A stretch of DNA of 64,000 bases from Pelomonas sp965229315 (GCF_965229315.1 NZ_CBDDJA010000002.1:1116001-1180000), one strand, 5' to 3'. Shown: positions 7,939 through 16,589, numbered from the stretch's first letter. Numbers and translations: made by a program. The notes: a model not told the origin generated them from the letters alone.

Positions 7939-9375
7939 ATGCGCTTCGTCCACCAGCTCTCGCTGCTCCTCATCGCCACCGCGCTGGCGTCCGTCGCGGC
8001 CGTGGCCGGGCTGGTCGGCTGGAATCTGCGTGAGGGCTTCTCGGACTACCTGCAGGCCCAGGACGGCGAGCGCCTGGTGCGGCTGGCCGAGGCTGCCGAG
8101 CGCGACCTGTCGCGGCGCGACGCCCCGCCGCAGGACTGGCGGCCGGTGTTGCGTGAATGGCTGGAGGCCTCGCGCATGTCGGCGCGCGGCGTGTCGCTGG
8201 ACGAGCCGCCACCGCCCGAACTGCACCGCGATGGGCCACCGCCACCGCGGCGCGACCCGGCCAACTTCGGTGCGCGCGTGATGGTGCTGTCCGCGGACGG
8301 GGCGGCGCTGCTGGCGGGACGGCGCGACATGCTGGGCCGTGCCAGCCAGGCGCGCGACGTCAAGGTCGACGGCCGGACGGTGGCGGTGCTGCGCGTGGCC
8401 GAGCGCGCGGGGCCGGCGGAGGGCGTGGACGCGAACTTCCTGCGCCGGCAGTACCTGGGCCTGGCCGTGGTGGCGGGCGGCGTGCTCGTCGTGGCGCTGG
8501 TGGTGGCGCGGCTGCTGGCGGTGCGCTGGTCGCGGCCGCTGGCCCAGGCGCAGGCCGCGGCCCGGCGCATCGCGGCCGGCGAGCTGGACGTGCGCCTGCC
8601 GCGCCCGCGCGACGGCGGCGGTGCCAGCGAGATCGTCGGGCTGCAGGCGGACATCAACGTGATGGCCGAGTCGCTGCAGCGGCTGGAGACCAGCCGGCGG
8701 CGCTGGATCGCCGAGCTGTCCCACGAGCTGCGCACGCCGCTGGCCGTGCTGCGCGGCGAGGTGGAGGCGATGGTGGACGGCATCCGGCCGCTGGATGGCG
8801 CGGCGCTGGCGTCGCTGCAGGAGGAGATCAAGCGGCTGTCGCGCCTGGTGGAGGACTTCCACCAGCTCGCCACGTCGGAGCTGCGCGCGCTGCCGCATGA
8901 CTTCGACCCGGTCGCGCCGGCGGCCTTGCTGCAGGCGGCTATCGAGCGCGTGGCGCCGCGCGCCCGGGCCGCCGGGTTGGTCATCACCGTCGACGTGCCG
9001 CCGTCGCTGCCCACCGCCTGCTGGGACGCCACGCGTATCTCGCAACTGCTCGCCAACCTGCTGGAGAACAGCCTGCGCTACACCGCGGTGCCCGGCCGGA
9101 TGCAGGTGGCGGCGCGCTCGCTGGGCGAGGCCATCGAGATCCGCCTGGACGACACGCCGCCCGGCGTGCCCGAGGCCGACCTGGACCGGCTGTTCGACCC
9201 CCTGTACCGCGCCGACCCGTCGCGCAGCCGGGCCTTCGGCGGCTCGGGCCTGGGCCTGGCGATCGCGCGGGCCATCGCGCAGGCGCATGGCGGTCGGTTG
9301 CAGGCCGAGGCCTCGCCGCTGGGCGGCGTGGCCATGGTGCTCACACTGCCGCTGCAACAGGAAGGACACCGCTGA
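7939..9375 (+). CDS. BaeS-like sensor histidine kinase
   Basis: A 478-residue membrane kinase. Membrane segments at about 8-28 and 172-193 flank a periplasmic domain containing a Pro/His/Arg-rich stretch (DEPPPPELHRDGPPPPRRD). A HAMP linker follows, then HisKA with phosphoacceptor His262 in IAELSHELRTPLAV, and an HATPase domain with LLENSLRYT, the G1-like box DDTPPGVPEADL and GGSGLGLAIARAI. The ATG at 7939 (MRFVHQLSLL) is chosen because it begins directly at the first membrane segment; 26 extra upstream codons are open but cover the inverted repeat. Domain order resembles BaeS (envelope stress/drug efflux). It overlaps its regulator by one base. Confidence 0.88.
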   Translation: MRFVHQLSLLLIATALASVAAVAGLVGWNLREGFSDYLQAQDGERLVRLAEAAERDLSRRDAPPQDWRPVLREWLEASRMSARGVSLDEPPPPELHRDGPPPPRRDPANFGARVMVLSADGAALLAGRRDMLGRASQARDVKVDGRTVAVLRVAERAGPAEGVDANFLRRQYLGLAVVAGGVLVVALVVARLLAVRWSRPLAQAQAAARRIAAGELDVRLPRPRDGGGASEIVGLQADINVMAESLQRLETSRRRWIAELSHELRTPLAVLRGEVEAMVDGIRPLDGAALASLQEEIKRLSRLVEDFHQLATSELRALPHDFDPVAPAALLQAAIERVAPRARAAGLVITVDVPPSLPTACWDATRISQLLANLLENSLRYTAVPGRMQVAARSLGEAIEIRLDDTPPGVPEADLDRLFDPLYRADPSRSRAFGGSGLGLAIARAIAQAHGGRLQAEASPLGGVAMVLTLPLQQEGHR

Positions 9376-10061
9376 TGGGCGACCTCATCCTCATCGTCGA
9401 AGACGAGCCCAAGCTCGCCGCGCTGGTGCGCGACTACCTGCAGGCCGGTGGCTACCGCACCGAGTGGCTGGCGGACGGTCGCGAGGCGCTGCACCGGCTC
9501 AAGGCCGACCCCATGCCGTCCGCCGTGCTGCTGGACGTGATGCTGCCGGGCATGGACGGCCTGGAGGTCTGCCGCGCGGTGCGTGCCTTCAGCGACGTGC
9601 CCATCGTCATCTGCAGCGCCCGCGTGGAAGAACTGGACCGGCTGCTGGGGTTGGAGCTGGGCGCGGACGACTACGTCTGCAAGCCGTTCAGCCCGCGCGA
9701 GCTGGTGGCGCGCGTGAAGTCGCTGCTGCGCCGCGCGCAGGGCCGGCTCGCGCCCGCGACGCTGTTGCCGGCGGCCGGCGGCTTCGCCATCGACGAGGCG
9801 GGGCAGCGCATCGTCTGGCAGGACCAGGTGCTGTCGCTGACGCCGGTGGAGTTCCGCCTGCTGCGCCACCTGCTGCAGCACCCGGGCCGCGTGTTCGAGC
9901 GCGCGCAGCTGCTGGACCTGATCCACGAGGATTTCCGCGACGTGTCCGACCGCGTCGTCGACAGCCACGTGAAGAACATCCGCCGCAAGCTCGCCGCGCT
10001 GGACCCGCCGCAGGAATGCATCACGGCGGTCTACGGCGTGGGGTACCGGCTGGACGCATGA
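9375..10061 (+). CDS. BaeR-like OmpR-family response regulator
   Basis: A 228-residue regulator with a receiver domain (about 4-118; acidic EDE at 9-11, phosphoacceptor Asp54 in LLDVMLPGMDG, switch lysine in VCKPFSPRE) and a C-terminal winged helix (about 130-226; LTPVEFRLLRHLLQ, then VDSHVKNIRRKL and the VYGVGYRLD wing). It should bind DNA as a dimer after phosphorylation by the upstream kinase. The nearby inverted repeats upstream of the kinase gene are candidate autoregulatory sites. Confidence 0.9.
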   Translation: MGDLILIVEDEPKLAALVRDYLQAGGYRTEWLADGREALHRLKADPMPSAVLLDVMLPGMDGLEVCRAVRAFSDVPIVICSARVEELDRLLGLELGADDYVCKPFSPRELVARVKSLLRRAQGRLAPATLLPAAGGFAIDEAGQRIVWQDQVLSLTPVEFRLLRHLLQHPGRVFERAQLLDLIHEDFRDVSDRVVDSHVKNIRRKLAALDPPQECITAVYGVGYRLDA

Positions 10062-10110
10062 GTGCTGCGTCCCGGCGGTGCATCGTGCGGCGGGCCTAAT
10101 AATCGGGGGC

Positions 10111-11049
10111 ATGACCACCCCCATCACCATTGCCACGCGTGAAAGCCGCCTCGCCCTGTGGCAGGCCGAGCATGTGCAGGCCCGGCTGCGCGACGAACTC
10201 GGGCTGCGGGCCGAACTGCTCGGCATGACGACGCGTGGCGACCAGATCCTTGACCGGGCGCTGTCCAAGGTTGGCGGCAAGGGCTTGTTCGTGAAGGAGC
10301 TCGAAGCGGCACTCGCCGAAGGCCGGGCCCAGCTCGCCGTGCATTCGCTGAAGGACGTGCCGATGGAGCTGCCCGAGGGCTTCGTGCTCGCGGCGGTGCT
10401 GGAGCGCGAGGACCCGCGCGATGCCTTCGTGTCCGGCGACTACGCGTCCGTCGCCGAGCTGCCCGAAGGTGCGGTGATCGGCAGCTCCAGCCTGCGCCGC
10501 GTGACGCAGCTGCTGAGCCTGCGCCCGGATCTGCGCGTGGAGCCGTTGCGCGGCAACCTCGACACGCGGCTGCGCAAGCTCGACGAGGGCGGTTACCACG
10601 CCATCGTGCTCGCGGCGGCCGGCCTGAAGCGCCTGGGCATGGCGGGCCGCGTGCGCAGCCTTTTCGCCGTGGACCAGATGCTGCCCTGCGCCGGCCAGGG
10701 CGCGCTGGGCATCGAGATCCGTGCCGACGACGAGGCGCTCGCCGCCTCGCTGGCGCGCCTCACGCACCTGCCCACGCTGCTGGCCTGCGAGGCCGAGCGC
10801 GCCGTGTCCCGCGCGTTGGGCGGCAGCTGCAGCCTGCCGCTGGCGGCGCATGCGCACTGGCAGGGCGCGACGCTGTGCCTGGATGCCGCACTGGGCCATG
10901 CCGAGATCCACACGTCGCCGCTGCTGCGCGCCAGCGTGGCGGCCGACCTGCCTGTCAAGGCGGGGGGCGTGGCCGCGGCCCGGGCGCTGGGGCAGCAGGC
11001 CGCCGAGCGGCTGCGCGAGCTGGGCGCGGGCTCGTACCTGCCCGGATGA
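10111..11049 (+). CDS. hemC: Porphobilinogen deaminase (hydroxymethylbilane synthase)
   Basis: A 312-residue enzyme that joins four porphobilinogens into hydroxymethylbilane for haem synthesis. Visible motifs are IATRESRLALWQA at the N-terminus, HSLKDVP, GSSSLRR, LRGNLDTRL, the signature DQMLPCAGQGALG, and the dipyrromethane cofactor-attachment cysteine, Cys240, in LGGSCSLP. The ATG at 10111 gives the usual N-terminus. It heads a compact hemC-hemD-hemX-hemY cluster and overlaps hemD by four bases. Confidence 0.97.
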   Translation: MTTPITIATRESRLALWQAEHVQARLRDELGLRAELLGMTTRGDQILDRALSKVGGKGLFVKELEAALAEGRAQLAVHSLKDVPMELPEGFVLAAVLEREDPRDAFVSGDYASVAELPEGAVIGSSSLRRVTQLLSLRPDLRVEPLRGNLDTRLRKLDEGGYHAIVLAAAGLKRLGMAGRVRSLFAVDQMLPCAGQGALGIEIRADDEALAASLARLTHLPTLLACEAERAVSRALGGSCSLPLAAHAHWQGATLCLDAALGHAEIHTSPLLRASVAADLPVKAGGVAAARALGQQAAERLRELGAGSYLPG

Positions 11050-11819
11050 CCGCCGCTCGGCCGCCCGAAGGGGCTCGTCGGACCCTGCTGGTCACGCGCC
11101 CGCGGCCGCAGTGCGCGGCCTGGCTGGCGCGGCTGGCGGCGCTGGGCGTGCCAGCCGCGGCCTTGCCGCTCATCGAGATCCTGCCGGCCCGCGACCGCGG
11201 TGCCGTGGCCGCGGCCTGGGCGGCGCTGCCCGCGGCTGACCTGGCGGTCTTCGTCAGTCCGAACGCGGTGGAGCAGTTCTTTGCGCAGGCCGGCGCCGCG
11301 CCGTGGCCCGCCGACACGCTGGCGGCCTGCGTCGGCCCGGGCAGCGCGCAGGCGCTCGTGGCGCACGGCGTGCCGCTGGCGCAGGTCGTGCAGCCGGCCG
11401 CCGATGCGGCCAGCCTGGATTCCGAGCACCTGTGGTCGCAACTGGCGCCCCGGCGCGACTGGGCGGGCGCGCGCGTGCTGCTGCTGCGCGGCGACGGCGG
11501 GCGCGAATGGCTGGCCGAACGGCTGGCCGAGTCTGGTGCGCATGTCGATGCGGTGACGGTCTATCACCGCGCCGCACCTGGCTTCGAGCCGGCCGAGGCC
11601 GCCTTGCTGGCCGATGTGCTCGCCGCGCCGTCCCGCTATGCGTGGCTGTTCAGCAGCGCGGAGGCCATCGGCCACCTGCGCGGGCTGGCCCTGGCCGGCC
11701 AGTGCGGCATCGCCACGCACCCCCGCATTGCCGAGGCCGCGCGGTCTGCGGGTTTCGATCCTGTGGTTTTGGCGCGACCGGACCCCGAAGCGGTGGCTCG
11801 GGCGCTGAAAGCCCTCTGA
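11046..11819 (+). CDS. hemD: Uroporphyrinogen-III synthase
   Basis: A 257-residue cytosolic enzyme that closes and inverts ring D of hydroxymethylbilane to give uroporphyrinogen III. HemD sequences diverge strongly. Support comes from position after hemC with a four-base ATGA overlap, the opening LLVTRPRPQCAAWLARL, FVSPNAVEQFF, the CVGPGSAQAL loop, LLLRGDGGREWLAERL and the C-terminal YAWLFSSAEAIGHL region, all in family order. Confidence 0.93.
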   Translation: MTAARPPEGARRTLLVTRPRPQCAAWLARLAALGVPAAALPLIEILPARDRGAVAAAWAALPAADLAVFVSPNAVEQFFAQAGAAPWPADTLAACVGPGSAQALVAHGVPLAQVVQPAADAASLDSEHLWSQLAPRRDWAGARVLLLRGDGGREWLAERLAESGAHVDAVTVYHRAAPGFEPAEAALLADVLAAPSRYAWLFSSAEAIGHLRGLALAGQCGIATHPRIAEAARSAGFDPVVLARPDPEAVARALKAL

Positions 11820-11833
11820 CAGAATCAAGCGCT

Positions 11834-12985
11834 GTGAGTGAGCCGCTATCCCCCGTCCCGGCGCCGGCCCCAGCGGCCGAACCTGTCGCCACCCCGCCGT
11901 CCCCATCCGCTGCCGCCGCCTTGCCGGCCTGGTTGCCCTGGCTGCTTGCGCTGCTGGGCGCTGCCGTGCTGCTGGGCGTGGTCCTGGCCTGGCAAAGCCT
12001 GTCGCGCCAGCAGTCGCTGGAGCAGGAGCTGGTGCGTCGCCAGGAGGCCAGCCAGGCCCAGTCCACCGAGGCGCGCCTCGCGGCCAAGCAGTCGGGCGAC
12101 CTCGTGCGCGATACCGCCGCCAAGGTGTCGCTGCTGGAAGCGCGCCTGGCCGAGGTCGCGCTGCAACGCGGCCAGCTGGAAGACCTGATCCAGTCCATGT
12201 CCCGCTCGCGCGACGAGAACGTCGTGGGCGACATCGAGGCGGCGCTGCGCGTGGCGCTGCAGCAGACGCAGATCACCGGCAGCGCCGAACCGCTGGTGGC
12301 CGCGCTGAAGCAGGCCGACGAGCGCCTGCAGCGTTACAAGCAGCCGCGCATGGAAGGCGTGCGCCGCGCCGTCGTGCGCGACCTGGACCGCGTCCGCGCG
12401 GTGGCCGTGGTGGATGTGTCCACGCTGACCATCAAGCTCGACGAGGTCGTGCGCATGGCCGACGAGCTGCCGCTGGTGTCGGGCAGCGAAGCCGCACCCA
12501 AGCCGCGCGACGAGCGCAACGGCGATGCCGCCAAGGAGCGCGAGCGCGCGCTGAAACTGCAGCGCGAGCAGGCAGCCGCGGCGGTGGATGGCAAGCTGTC
12601 GCTGTGGTGGTGGCAGGCCTCGCAGCAGTTGTCGGCGTGGACCGGCATCATCTGGGGCGAGGCCAAGACGCTGCTGCGTGTGACGCGCATCGACCACCCG
12701 GAAGCCGCGCTGATCTCGCCCGACCAGAGCTTCTTCCTGCGCGAGAACCTGAAGCTGCGCCTGCTGAACGCCCGCCTGGCGCTGCTGAGCCGCCAGTTCG
12801 ACACCGCCCAGTCCGACCTGCGCGACAGCCAGGAGATGCTGAACCGCTACTTTGACACGCGCTCGCGCAAGGTGACCGGTGCGGCGGAGCTGCTGCGCCA
12901 GGTGGCCGGCCAGGCCCGCCAGGTCAGCGTGCCGCGGCCCGATGACACGCTGGCGGCGCTGACGGCGGCCGCTGCGGGACGTTGA
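11834..12985 (+). CDS. hemX: HemX-like membrane protein
   Basis: A 383-residue inner-membrane protein of the HemX family (PF04375), commonly encoded after hemD. A Pro/Ala-rich cytoplasmic N-terminus (residues 1 to about 35) precedes one membrane segment (about 36-58), a long predicted coiled coil (QQSLEQELVRRQEASQAQ onwards, to about 130) and a helical periplasmic domain. The protein is thought to assist tetrapyrrole synthesis but lacks methyltransferase motifs, despite frequent annotation as a uroporphyrinogen methylase. A GTG start at 11834 gives MSEPLSPVPA and lies 14 bases after hemD; no ATG is suitably placed. Confidence 0.88.
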   Translation: MSEPLSPVPAPAPAAEPVATPPSPSAAAALPAWLPWLLALLGAAVLLGVVLAWQSLSRQQSLEQELVRRQEASQAQSTEARLAAKQSGDLVRDTAAKVSLLEARLAEVALQRGQLEDLIQSMSRSRDENVVGDIEAALRVALQQTQITGSAEPLVAALKQADERLQRYKQPRMEGVRRAVVRDLDRVRAVAVVDVSTLTIKLDEVVRMADELPLVSGSEAAPKPRDERNGDAAKERERALKLQREQAAAAVDGKLSLWWWQASQQLSAWTGIIWGEAKTLLRVTRIDHPEAALISPDQSFFLRENLKLRLLNARLALLSRQFDTAQSDLRDSQEMLNRYFDTRSRKVTGAAELLRQVAGQARQVSVPRPDDTLAALTAAAAGR

Positions 12986-12987
12986 GC

Positions 12988-14235
12988 ATGCGTCTGGTCA
13001 TCTGGCTGGTCCTGTTGTTCGTCGCCGCTGTCGTCGCGGCTTTGTATTTGGGTTCCAACGACGGTCTCGTCAGCTTCTACGCGGGCAATTGGCGGCTCGA
13101 CCTTTCGCTGAACCTGTTCCTGTTGCTGCTCGTCGCGAGCTGCTTCGCGCTCGTCACCGCCATCCAGGCAGTGGAGGCGCTGACGACGCTGCCCCGGCGC
13201 GCCCGCGAATGGCGGCTGGCCCAGCGCGAGCGTAGCGCCCAGCTGGCGCTGCGCGAGGCGCTGGTCGAGCTGTTCGGCGCCCGCTTCAGCCGGGCGCAGA
13301 AGGCGGCGCAGAAGGCGCTCGCCATCCAGTCGGCCACGCCCGAACTGGCGGCCGACCAGTCCTTCATGGCGCTGGCCCATCTGCTGGCGGCCGCCAGCGC
13401 GCACCGCCTGCAGGACCGCCGCCACCGCGACGAGCAACTGGCCCGCGCGCTCGACCTGGCCCGCCGCACCGGTGGCGCACGCGCCCAGGAAGACGGCGCC
13501 CGGCTGCTGGCCGCCGAATGGGCGCTGGACGACCGCGATGCGACGCGCGCGCTGAGCCTGCTGAGCGAACTGGCCCCCGGCGTCGCCCGCCGCACCCAGG
13601 CGTTGCGGCTGCGCCTGCAGGCCTCGCGACTGGCCCAGCAGCCGCTGGACGCGCTGCGCACGGCCCGCCTGCTGGCCAAGCACCAGGCCTTCTCCAAGGT
13701 GGCGGCCCAGGGCCTGCTGCGCTCGCTCGCCTTCGAGGCGTTGGACGGCGCACGCGACGTGGACCAGCTCCGCTCGGCCTGGCAGCAGCTCGACCCCGCC
13801 GACCGCCGCGACGCGATGGTGGCGGCGCGCGCCGCGCAATGCGCCGGGCAACTCGGTGCGCCGGACGACGGCCGCGGCTGGCTGCGGCCCTTCTTCGACG
13901 ATCTCGCCGAACTGCAGTCCGACGACCGTGCTGCGCTGGCCACCGCACTGGTGCCGGTGCTGGCCGGTTGCGGCCCTGACTGGCTGCAGCGGCTGGAGTC
14001 GGCGCAGGCCCGCTTCCCGCGTGAACGCGCACTGGCCTACGCGCTGGGCCACGCGCTGGCCGAGCGGCAGTTGTGGGGCAAGGCGCGGCTGATGCTGGAG
14101 GCCGCGGCCGACGACGCGGCCATGCCCAGTCCGATGCGCCGCCGCAGTTGGCTGGCCCTGGCCGCGCTGGCGGAACAGGAGGGCGACGATGTCCGCCGCG
14201 CACGCTGTTTCGAAGCCGCTGCCCGCGTGCCGTGA
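12988..14235 (+). CDS. hemY: HemY-like membrane TPR protein
   Basis: A 415-residue inner-membrane protein of the HemY_N family (PF07219). Two N-terminal membrane segments (about 3-21 and 38-60) are separated by the characteristic NDGLVSFYAGNWRLDLSLN loop, followed by alanine-rich helical hairpins resembling TPR repeats. HemY is linked to late protohaem synthesis but its exact activity is unsettled. It starts two bases after the hemX stop and ends the cluster; the tRNA-Arg gene follows about 90 bases later. Confidence 0.9.
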   Translation: MRLVIWLVLLFVAAVVAALYLGSNDGLVSFYAGNWRLDLSLNLFLLLLVASCFALVTAIQAVEALTTLPRRAREWRLAQRERSAQLALREALVELFGARFSRAQKAAQKALAIQSATPELAADQSFMALAHLLAAASAHRLQDRRHRDEQLARALDLARRTGGARAQEDGARLLAAEWALDDRDATRALSLLSELAPGVARRTQALRLRLQASRLAQQPLDALRTARLLAKHQAFSKVAAQGLLRSLAFEALDGARDVDQLRSAWQQLDPADRRDAMVAARAAQCAGQLGAPDDGRGWLRPFFDDLAELQSDDRAALATALVPVLAGCGPDWLQRLESAQARFPRERALAYALGHALAERQLWGKARLMLEAAADDAAMPSPMRRRSWLALAALAEQEGDDVRRARCFEAAARVP

Positions 14236-14285
14236 AGCCGTGTTCACGCATCGCCGCAAGTATTTTCAAAAAAAGCAGGCAACTC

Positions 14286-14315
14286 TTGATGCGACCGTAA
14301 AAATCTGGCTATACT
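14286..14315 (+). promoter_or_regulatory. Sigma-70-type promoter for tRNA-Arg
   Basis: ttgatg (14286-14291) and tatact (14310-14315) are separated by 18 bases, and the -10 ends 11 bases before the tRNA 5' end. This spacing is what a tRNA promoter would show. Confidence 0.65.
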
Positions 14316-14326
14316 GTGAGGCTTCA

Positions 14327-14403
14327 GCGGCTGTAGCTCAGTTGGATAGAGTACTTGGCTACGAACCAAGGGGTCGTGGGTTCGAATCCTGCCAGCCGCA
14401 CCA
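14327..14403 (+). tRNA. tRNA-Arg (anticodon ACG)
   Basis: A 77-base cloverleaf with encoded CCA. The acceptor stem gcggctg/cagccgc pairs perfectly. The D-arm contains agctcagttggatagag. The anticodon arm ttgg-ctACGaa-ccaa gives anticodon ACG (arginine, CGN codons after A34 deamination). The T-arm is gtggg-ttcgaat-cctgc. Its 3' end is followed by a decayed integrated element, consistent with use as an attachment site. Confidence 0.96.
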
Positions 14404-14422
14404 GAAAAACAAGAAATGAATC

Positions 14423-14460
14423 AACAGCCTAGCGGCTCCAACCCGCTAGGCTGTTTTTCT
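14423..14460 (+). terminator. Intrinsic terminator after tRNA-Arg
   Basis: A 13-bp stem (aacagcctagcgg / ccgctaggctgtt) with a 7-base loop is followed by a T-rich run (tttttcttt). It lies 20 bases after the tRNA CCA. Confidence 0.85.
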
Positions 14461-14801
14461 TTGCGCAACCTCAATTCGGATTCAGGAGTCCACTGAGGGG
14501 TCCACTGACAGAGGGCTTCCCTGAGCGGGCCGAGACGTCTCCCTGCAAACTGCCTTGCGCGTTGCCGCGTGGCGGGTCAACGTTGTCGCGCTAAGCGTCG
14601 CGCCACCGGCATGGGTCCAGCCGCGGCTGGTAGGCTTCATCCTTCTCGCATTTCGGTCAGACTAGCGGCGCCGGTGCGCATGCTGAGGCGGTCCTGTCCG
14701 ATCTGGTTGGCAGAGGCTTCGGTCCAAGCTGGAGTTGACGTGTTGACACTCGCGGTCGACTGACCCGTGCTGCTCGTTCAATACTGACCCACCCCTGAAG
14801 G
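14461..14801. other. Degenerate island DNA with probable IS21-type right end
   Basis: No supportable gene is seen. Composition is less GC-rich than the flanks and frames are broken. A short direct repeat (gtccactga, twice, near 14488-14508) is present. On the minus strand, after the istB remnant, two gggtcagt copies and a tgtcaaca end occur; this layout resembles the right end of some IS21-family elements, with a possible IS edge near 14741 (tgttgaca on the plus strand). The edge is an inference. Confidence 0.45.
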
Positions 14802-15117
14802 CTACCCGAGGGAGCCTGTGTCTGTGGATATCTCTGAGTTCTTGGGGTCTCCTTTCTTGCGTTGAGTGGGTCGAGCACGTGCCGCCGCGACGGTCGTGCT
14901 GCTGTGCTTGAAGCGCCAGGACTCGTGCCGGTCTCGACGATGTGGCAGTGATGCGTGAGCCGATCTAGCAAGGCCGTGGTCATCTTGGCGTCGCCGAAGA
15001 CGCTGGCCCAATCGCCGAAGCTCAGGTTGGTGGTGATGATCACGCTGGTGTGCTCGTAGAGCTTGCTCAGCAGATGGAACAGCAGCGCCCCGCCGGCTTG
15101 GCTGAACGGGAGGTACC
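14802..15117 (-). pseudogene. istB: IS21-family istB helper ATPase, 3' remnant with frameshift
   Basis: Minus-strand translation gives the C-terminal third of IstB, the ATPase that assists IS21 transposase: YLPFSQAGGALLFHLLSKLY, then TTNLSFGDWASVFGDAKMTT and ALLDRLTHHCHIVETG. After this the expected NESWRFKHSS continues only in another frame, consistent with loss of one base near 14926. The frame then runs to a stop at 14802. The Walker A region and N-terminus are absent; sequence joins the integrase fragment near 15117. The gene cannot be functional. Confidence 0.82.
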
Positions 15118-15434
15118 GTCTGCGTTTCGGTGATGTGCACCTTGACAGCTTGCTTTGCTGCTGCGACGTCGACACCACGTTCGATCTCGCCACGATCCTT
15201 TCGGGCTTGATCGCGTGCCGCCTTGAGCGATAGTTCCGGATAGCGGCTCAGGACCTTCTCCCTTGGCCGGCCGTTGAACCGGAAGCGAAGGATCCAGGAC
15301 GCCTTCCCCTTGCTTGCTGAGGACGCGCTGGCGACGAAGGTGAGCCCTTCGCCGATGCTGCGGTCGGTCTGGCCCGCAGCCAGCCAGGCCCTAAGCTCAC
15401 GATCTGTGAGTGGTCTTCGTTGCTGTGTTTCCAT
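15118..15434 (-). pseudogene. Tyrosine integrase (DUF4102 N-terminal domain), truncated
   Basis: From an ATG at 15434 (METQQRRPLTDRELRAW) about 105 residues match the arm-binding N-terminal domain (DUF4102, PF13356) of P4-type tyrosine recombinases: ASWILRFRFNGRPREKVL, LSRYPELSLKAARDQARKD, then GEIERGVDVAAAKQA. The core-binding and catalytic domains (R-H-R-Y) are missing because the reading frame runs directly into istB sequence near 15117. The frame is open upstream to 15542 but that part does not look like integrase. Position beside tRNA-Arg fits a tRNA-targeting island integrase. Confidence 0.8.
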
Positions 15435-15545
15435 GTCCCATCTGCTCCATGAGGCTGTGGGGTTTTTTGTCGGCAAAAGCGCCTCGACGCGGCGCACCCT
15501 GAAAAACCCCACAATAAACCCCACAGGCTGCGTGCGCTTCACTGC

Positions 15546-15623
15546 GACGCCCTGGGACGGTCTGGGACAAGAAAATCCTTATAGATCAGTCAGTTATTGA
15601 GATTTTTTGGACGTCCTGGGACG
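15546..15623. repeat. Short direct repeats with core cTGGGAC beside the integrase remnant
   Basis: gacgccctgggacg (15546-15559) and gacgtcctgggacg (15610-15623) differ at one base, and a third ctgggac copy lies at 15562-15568. They sit between the integrase 5' end and yicC, about where arm-type sites or an island end would lie. No copy of the tRNA 3' end is visible here. Confidence 0.45.
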
Positions 15624-15634
15624 CCCCCGAAAAC

Positions 15635-16549
15635 CTACTCAATGTTCTGCACCTGCTCCCGCATCTGCTCGATGGCGACCTTCATCTCGACGGAAATGTT
15701 GGTGAGTTCCAGCGCGGCAGATTTGGAGCCCAGCGTGTTGGCCTCGCGGTGCAGTTCCTGGATCAGGAAGTCCAGCCGCTTGCCCAACTCGCCGCCCTTC
15801 TTCAGCAGGCGGCTCAGTTCCTCGAGGTGGGCGCGCAGGCGGGCCAGTTCCTCGGCCACGTCGATGCGGATGGCGAACGCGGCGGCCTCGTTGAGGGCGC
15901 GTTCCTGCAGCGCGTCCTGCGGCACGCTGGACGCGGCACCGGTGGTCGCCAGCGCCTCCTGCCAGCGTTCCAGAAAACGCTGCTGCTGACGCTTGACGAC
16001 CGCGGGCAGCAGGGGCTCGGCTTCGTCGGCCAGCACGCGCAGCCGGGCGATGCGCTCCGCCAGGATGGCCACCAGCTTCTCGCCTTCGCGCTCACGGGAT
16101 TCCGCCAGACCGTCGACACAGGCCTTGGCGGCTTCCAGCGTCGCGCTGTCGAGTTGCGCGGGCGCGCCGCCGCCGCTCTTGCACCAGTTCATGGCCTCGT
16201 GCACGGACAGCGGCGCGGCTTGCGGCAGCCATGCGCGCACCTTGGCCTCCAGGTTGGCCAGGCGGTTGAGCTGTTCCGGCTGCGGTTGAGGCCAGCCGCT
16301 GTCGGTGTCGCGCTGGGTGTTGATGCGCAGCTCGATCTTGCCGCGCTTGAAGCGCGCGGCGATCAGATCGCGCAGCTGCGGTTCCAGGCCGCGCAGCTCT
16401 TCCGGCATGCGCATGGACAGGTCCAGGAAGCGGCCGTTGACCGACCGCAATTCGACGCTGACCGAGGCTTGGACAGTGGGGCTGCCATCCTCGGCTTTAG
16501 GGGGCTGCGCCAGGGAATTGGCGTACCCGGTCATGCTGTAGACTGGCAT
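15635..16549 (-). CDS. yicC: YicC family endoribonuclease
   Basis: A 304-residue protein with the YicC_N domain (MTGYANSL at the start, VELRSVNGRFLDLSMRMPEE, FKRGKIELRI) and the DUF1732 C-terminal domain (EELARLRAHLEELSRLL, GKRLDFLIQELHREANTLGSK). YicC proteins are endoribonucleases implicated in sRNA turnover. The ATG at 16549 gives the canonical M-x-x-S-MTGYA start. It is divergent from the Ser/Thr kinase gene with only 45 bases between starts. Confidence 0.95.
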   Translation of the reverse strand: MPVYSMTGYANSLAQPPKAEDGSPTVQASVSVELRSVNGRFLDLSMRMPEELRGLEPQLRDLIAARFKRGKIELRINTQRDTDSGWPQPQPEQLNRLANLEAKVRAWLPQAAPLSVHEAMNWCKSGGGAPAQLDSATLEAAKACVDGLAESREREGEKLVAILAERIARLRVLADEAEPLLPAVVKRQQQRFLERWQEALATTGAASSVPQDALQERALNEAAAFAIRIDVAEELARLRAHLEELSRLLKKGGELGKRLDFLIQELHREANTLGSKSAALELTNISVEMKVAIEQMREQVQNIE

Positions 16550-16568
16550 TTCGCACTCGCAAAACAGA

Positions 16569-16589
16569 CGTTAACTAAGAGACTTAACG
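16569..16589. promoter_or_regulatory. Inverted repeat in the yicC/kinase divergent gap
   Basis: cgttaa (16569-16574) and ttaacg (16584-16589) are separated by nine bases. They lie in the 45-base gap between divergent start codons, so a protein bound here could affect both genes. Confidence 0.4.

Noticed and set aside
11834..12985. Uroporphyrinogen-III C-methyltransferase
   Set aside because: This is a common annotation for HemX, but the SAM-binding methyltransferase motifs are absent; it is a coiled-coil membrane protein.
14802..15542. Single intact gene of 246 codons
   Set aside because: The frame is a chance fusion: integrase N-terminus followed by IstB sequence read partly out of frame. 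Treated as two pseudogene fragments.
14404..15634. Functional prophage or transposon
   Set aside because: Only fragments of an integrase and istB remain; no second attachment site, transposase or cargo gene is visible.
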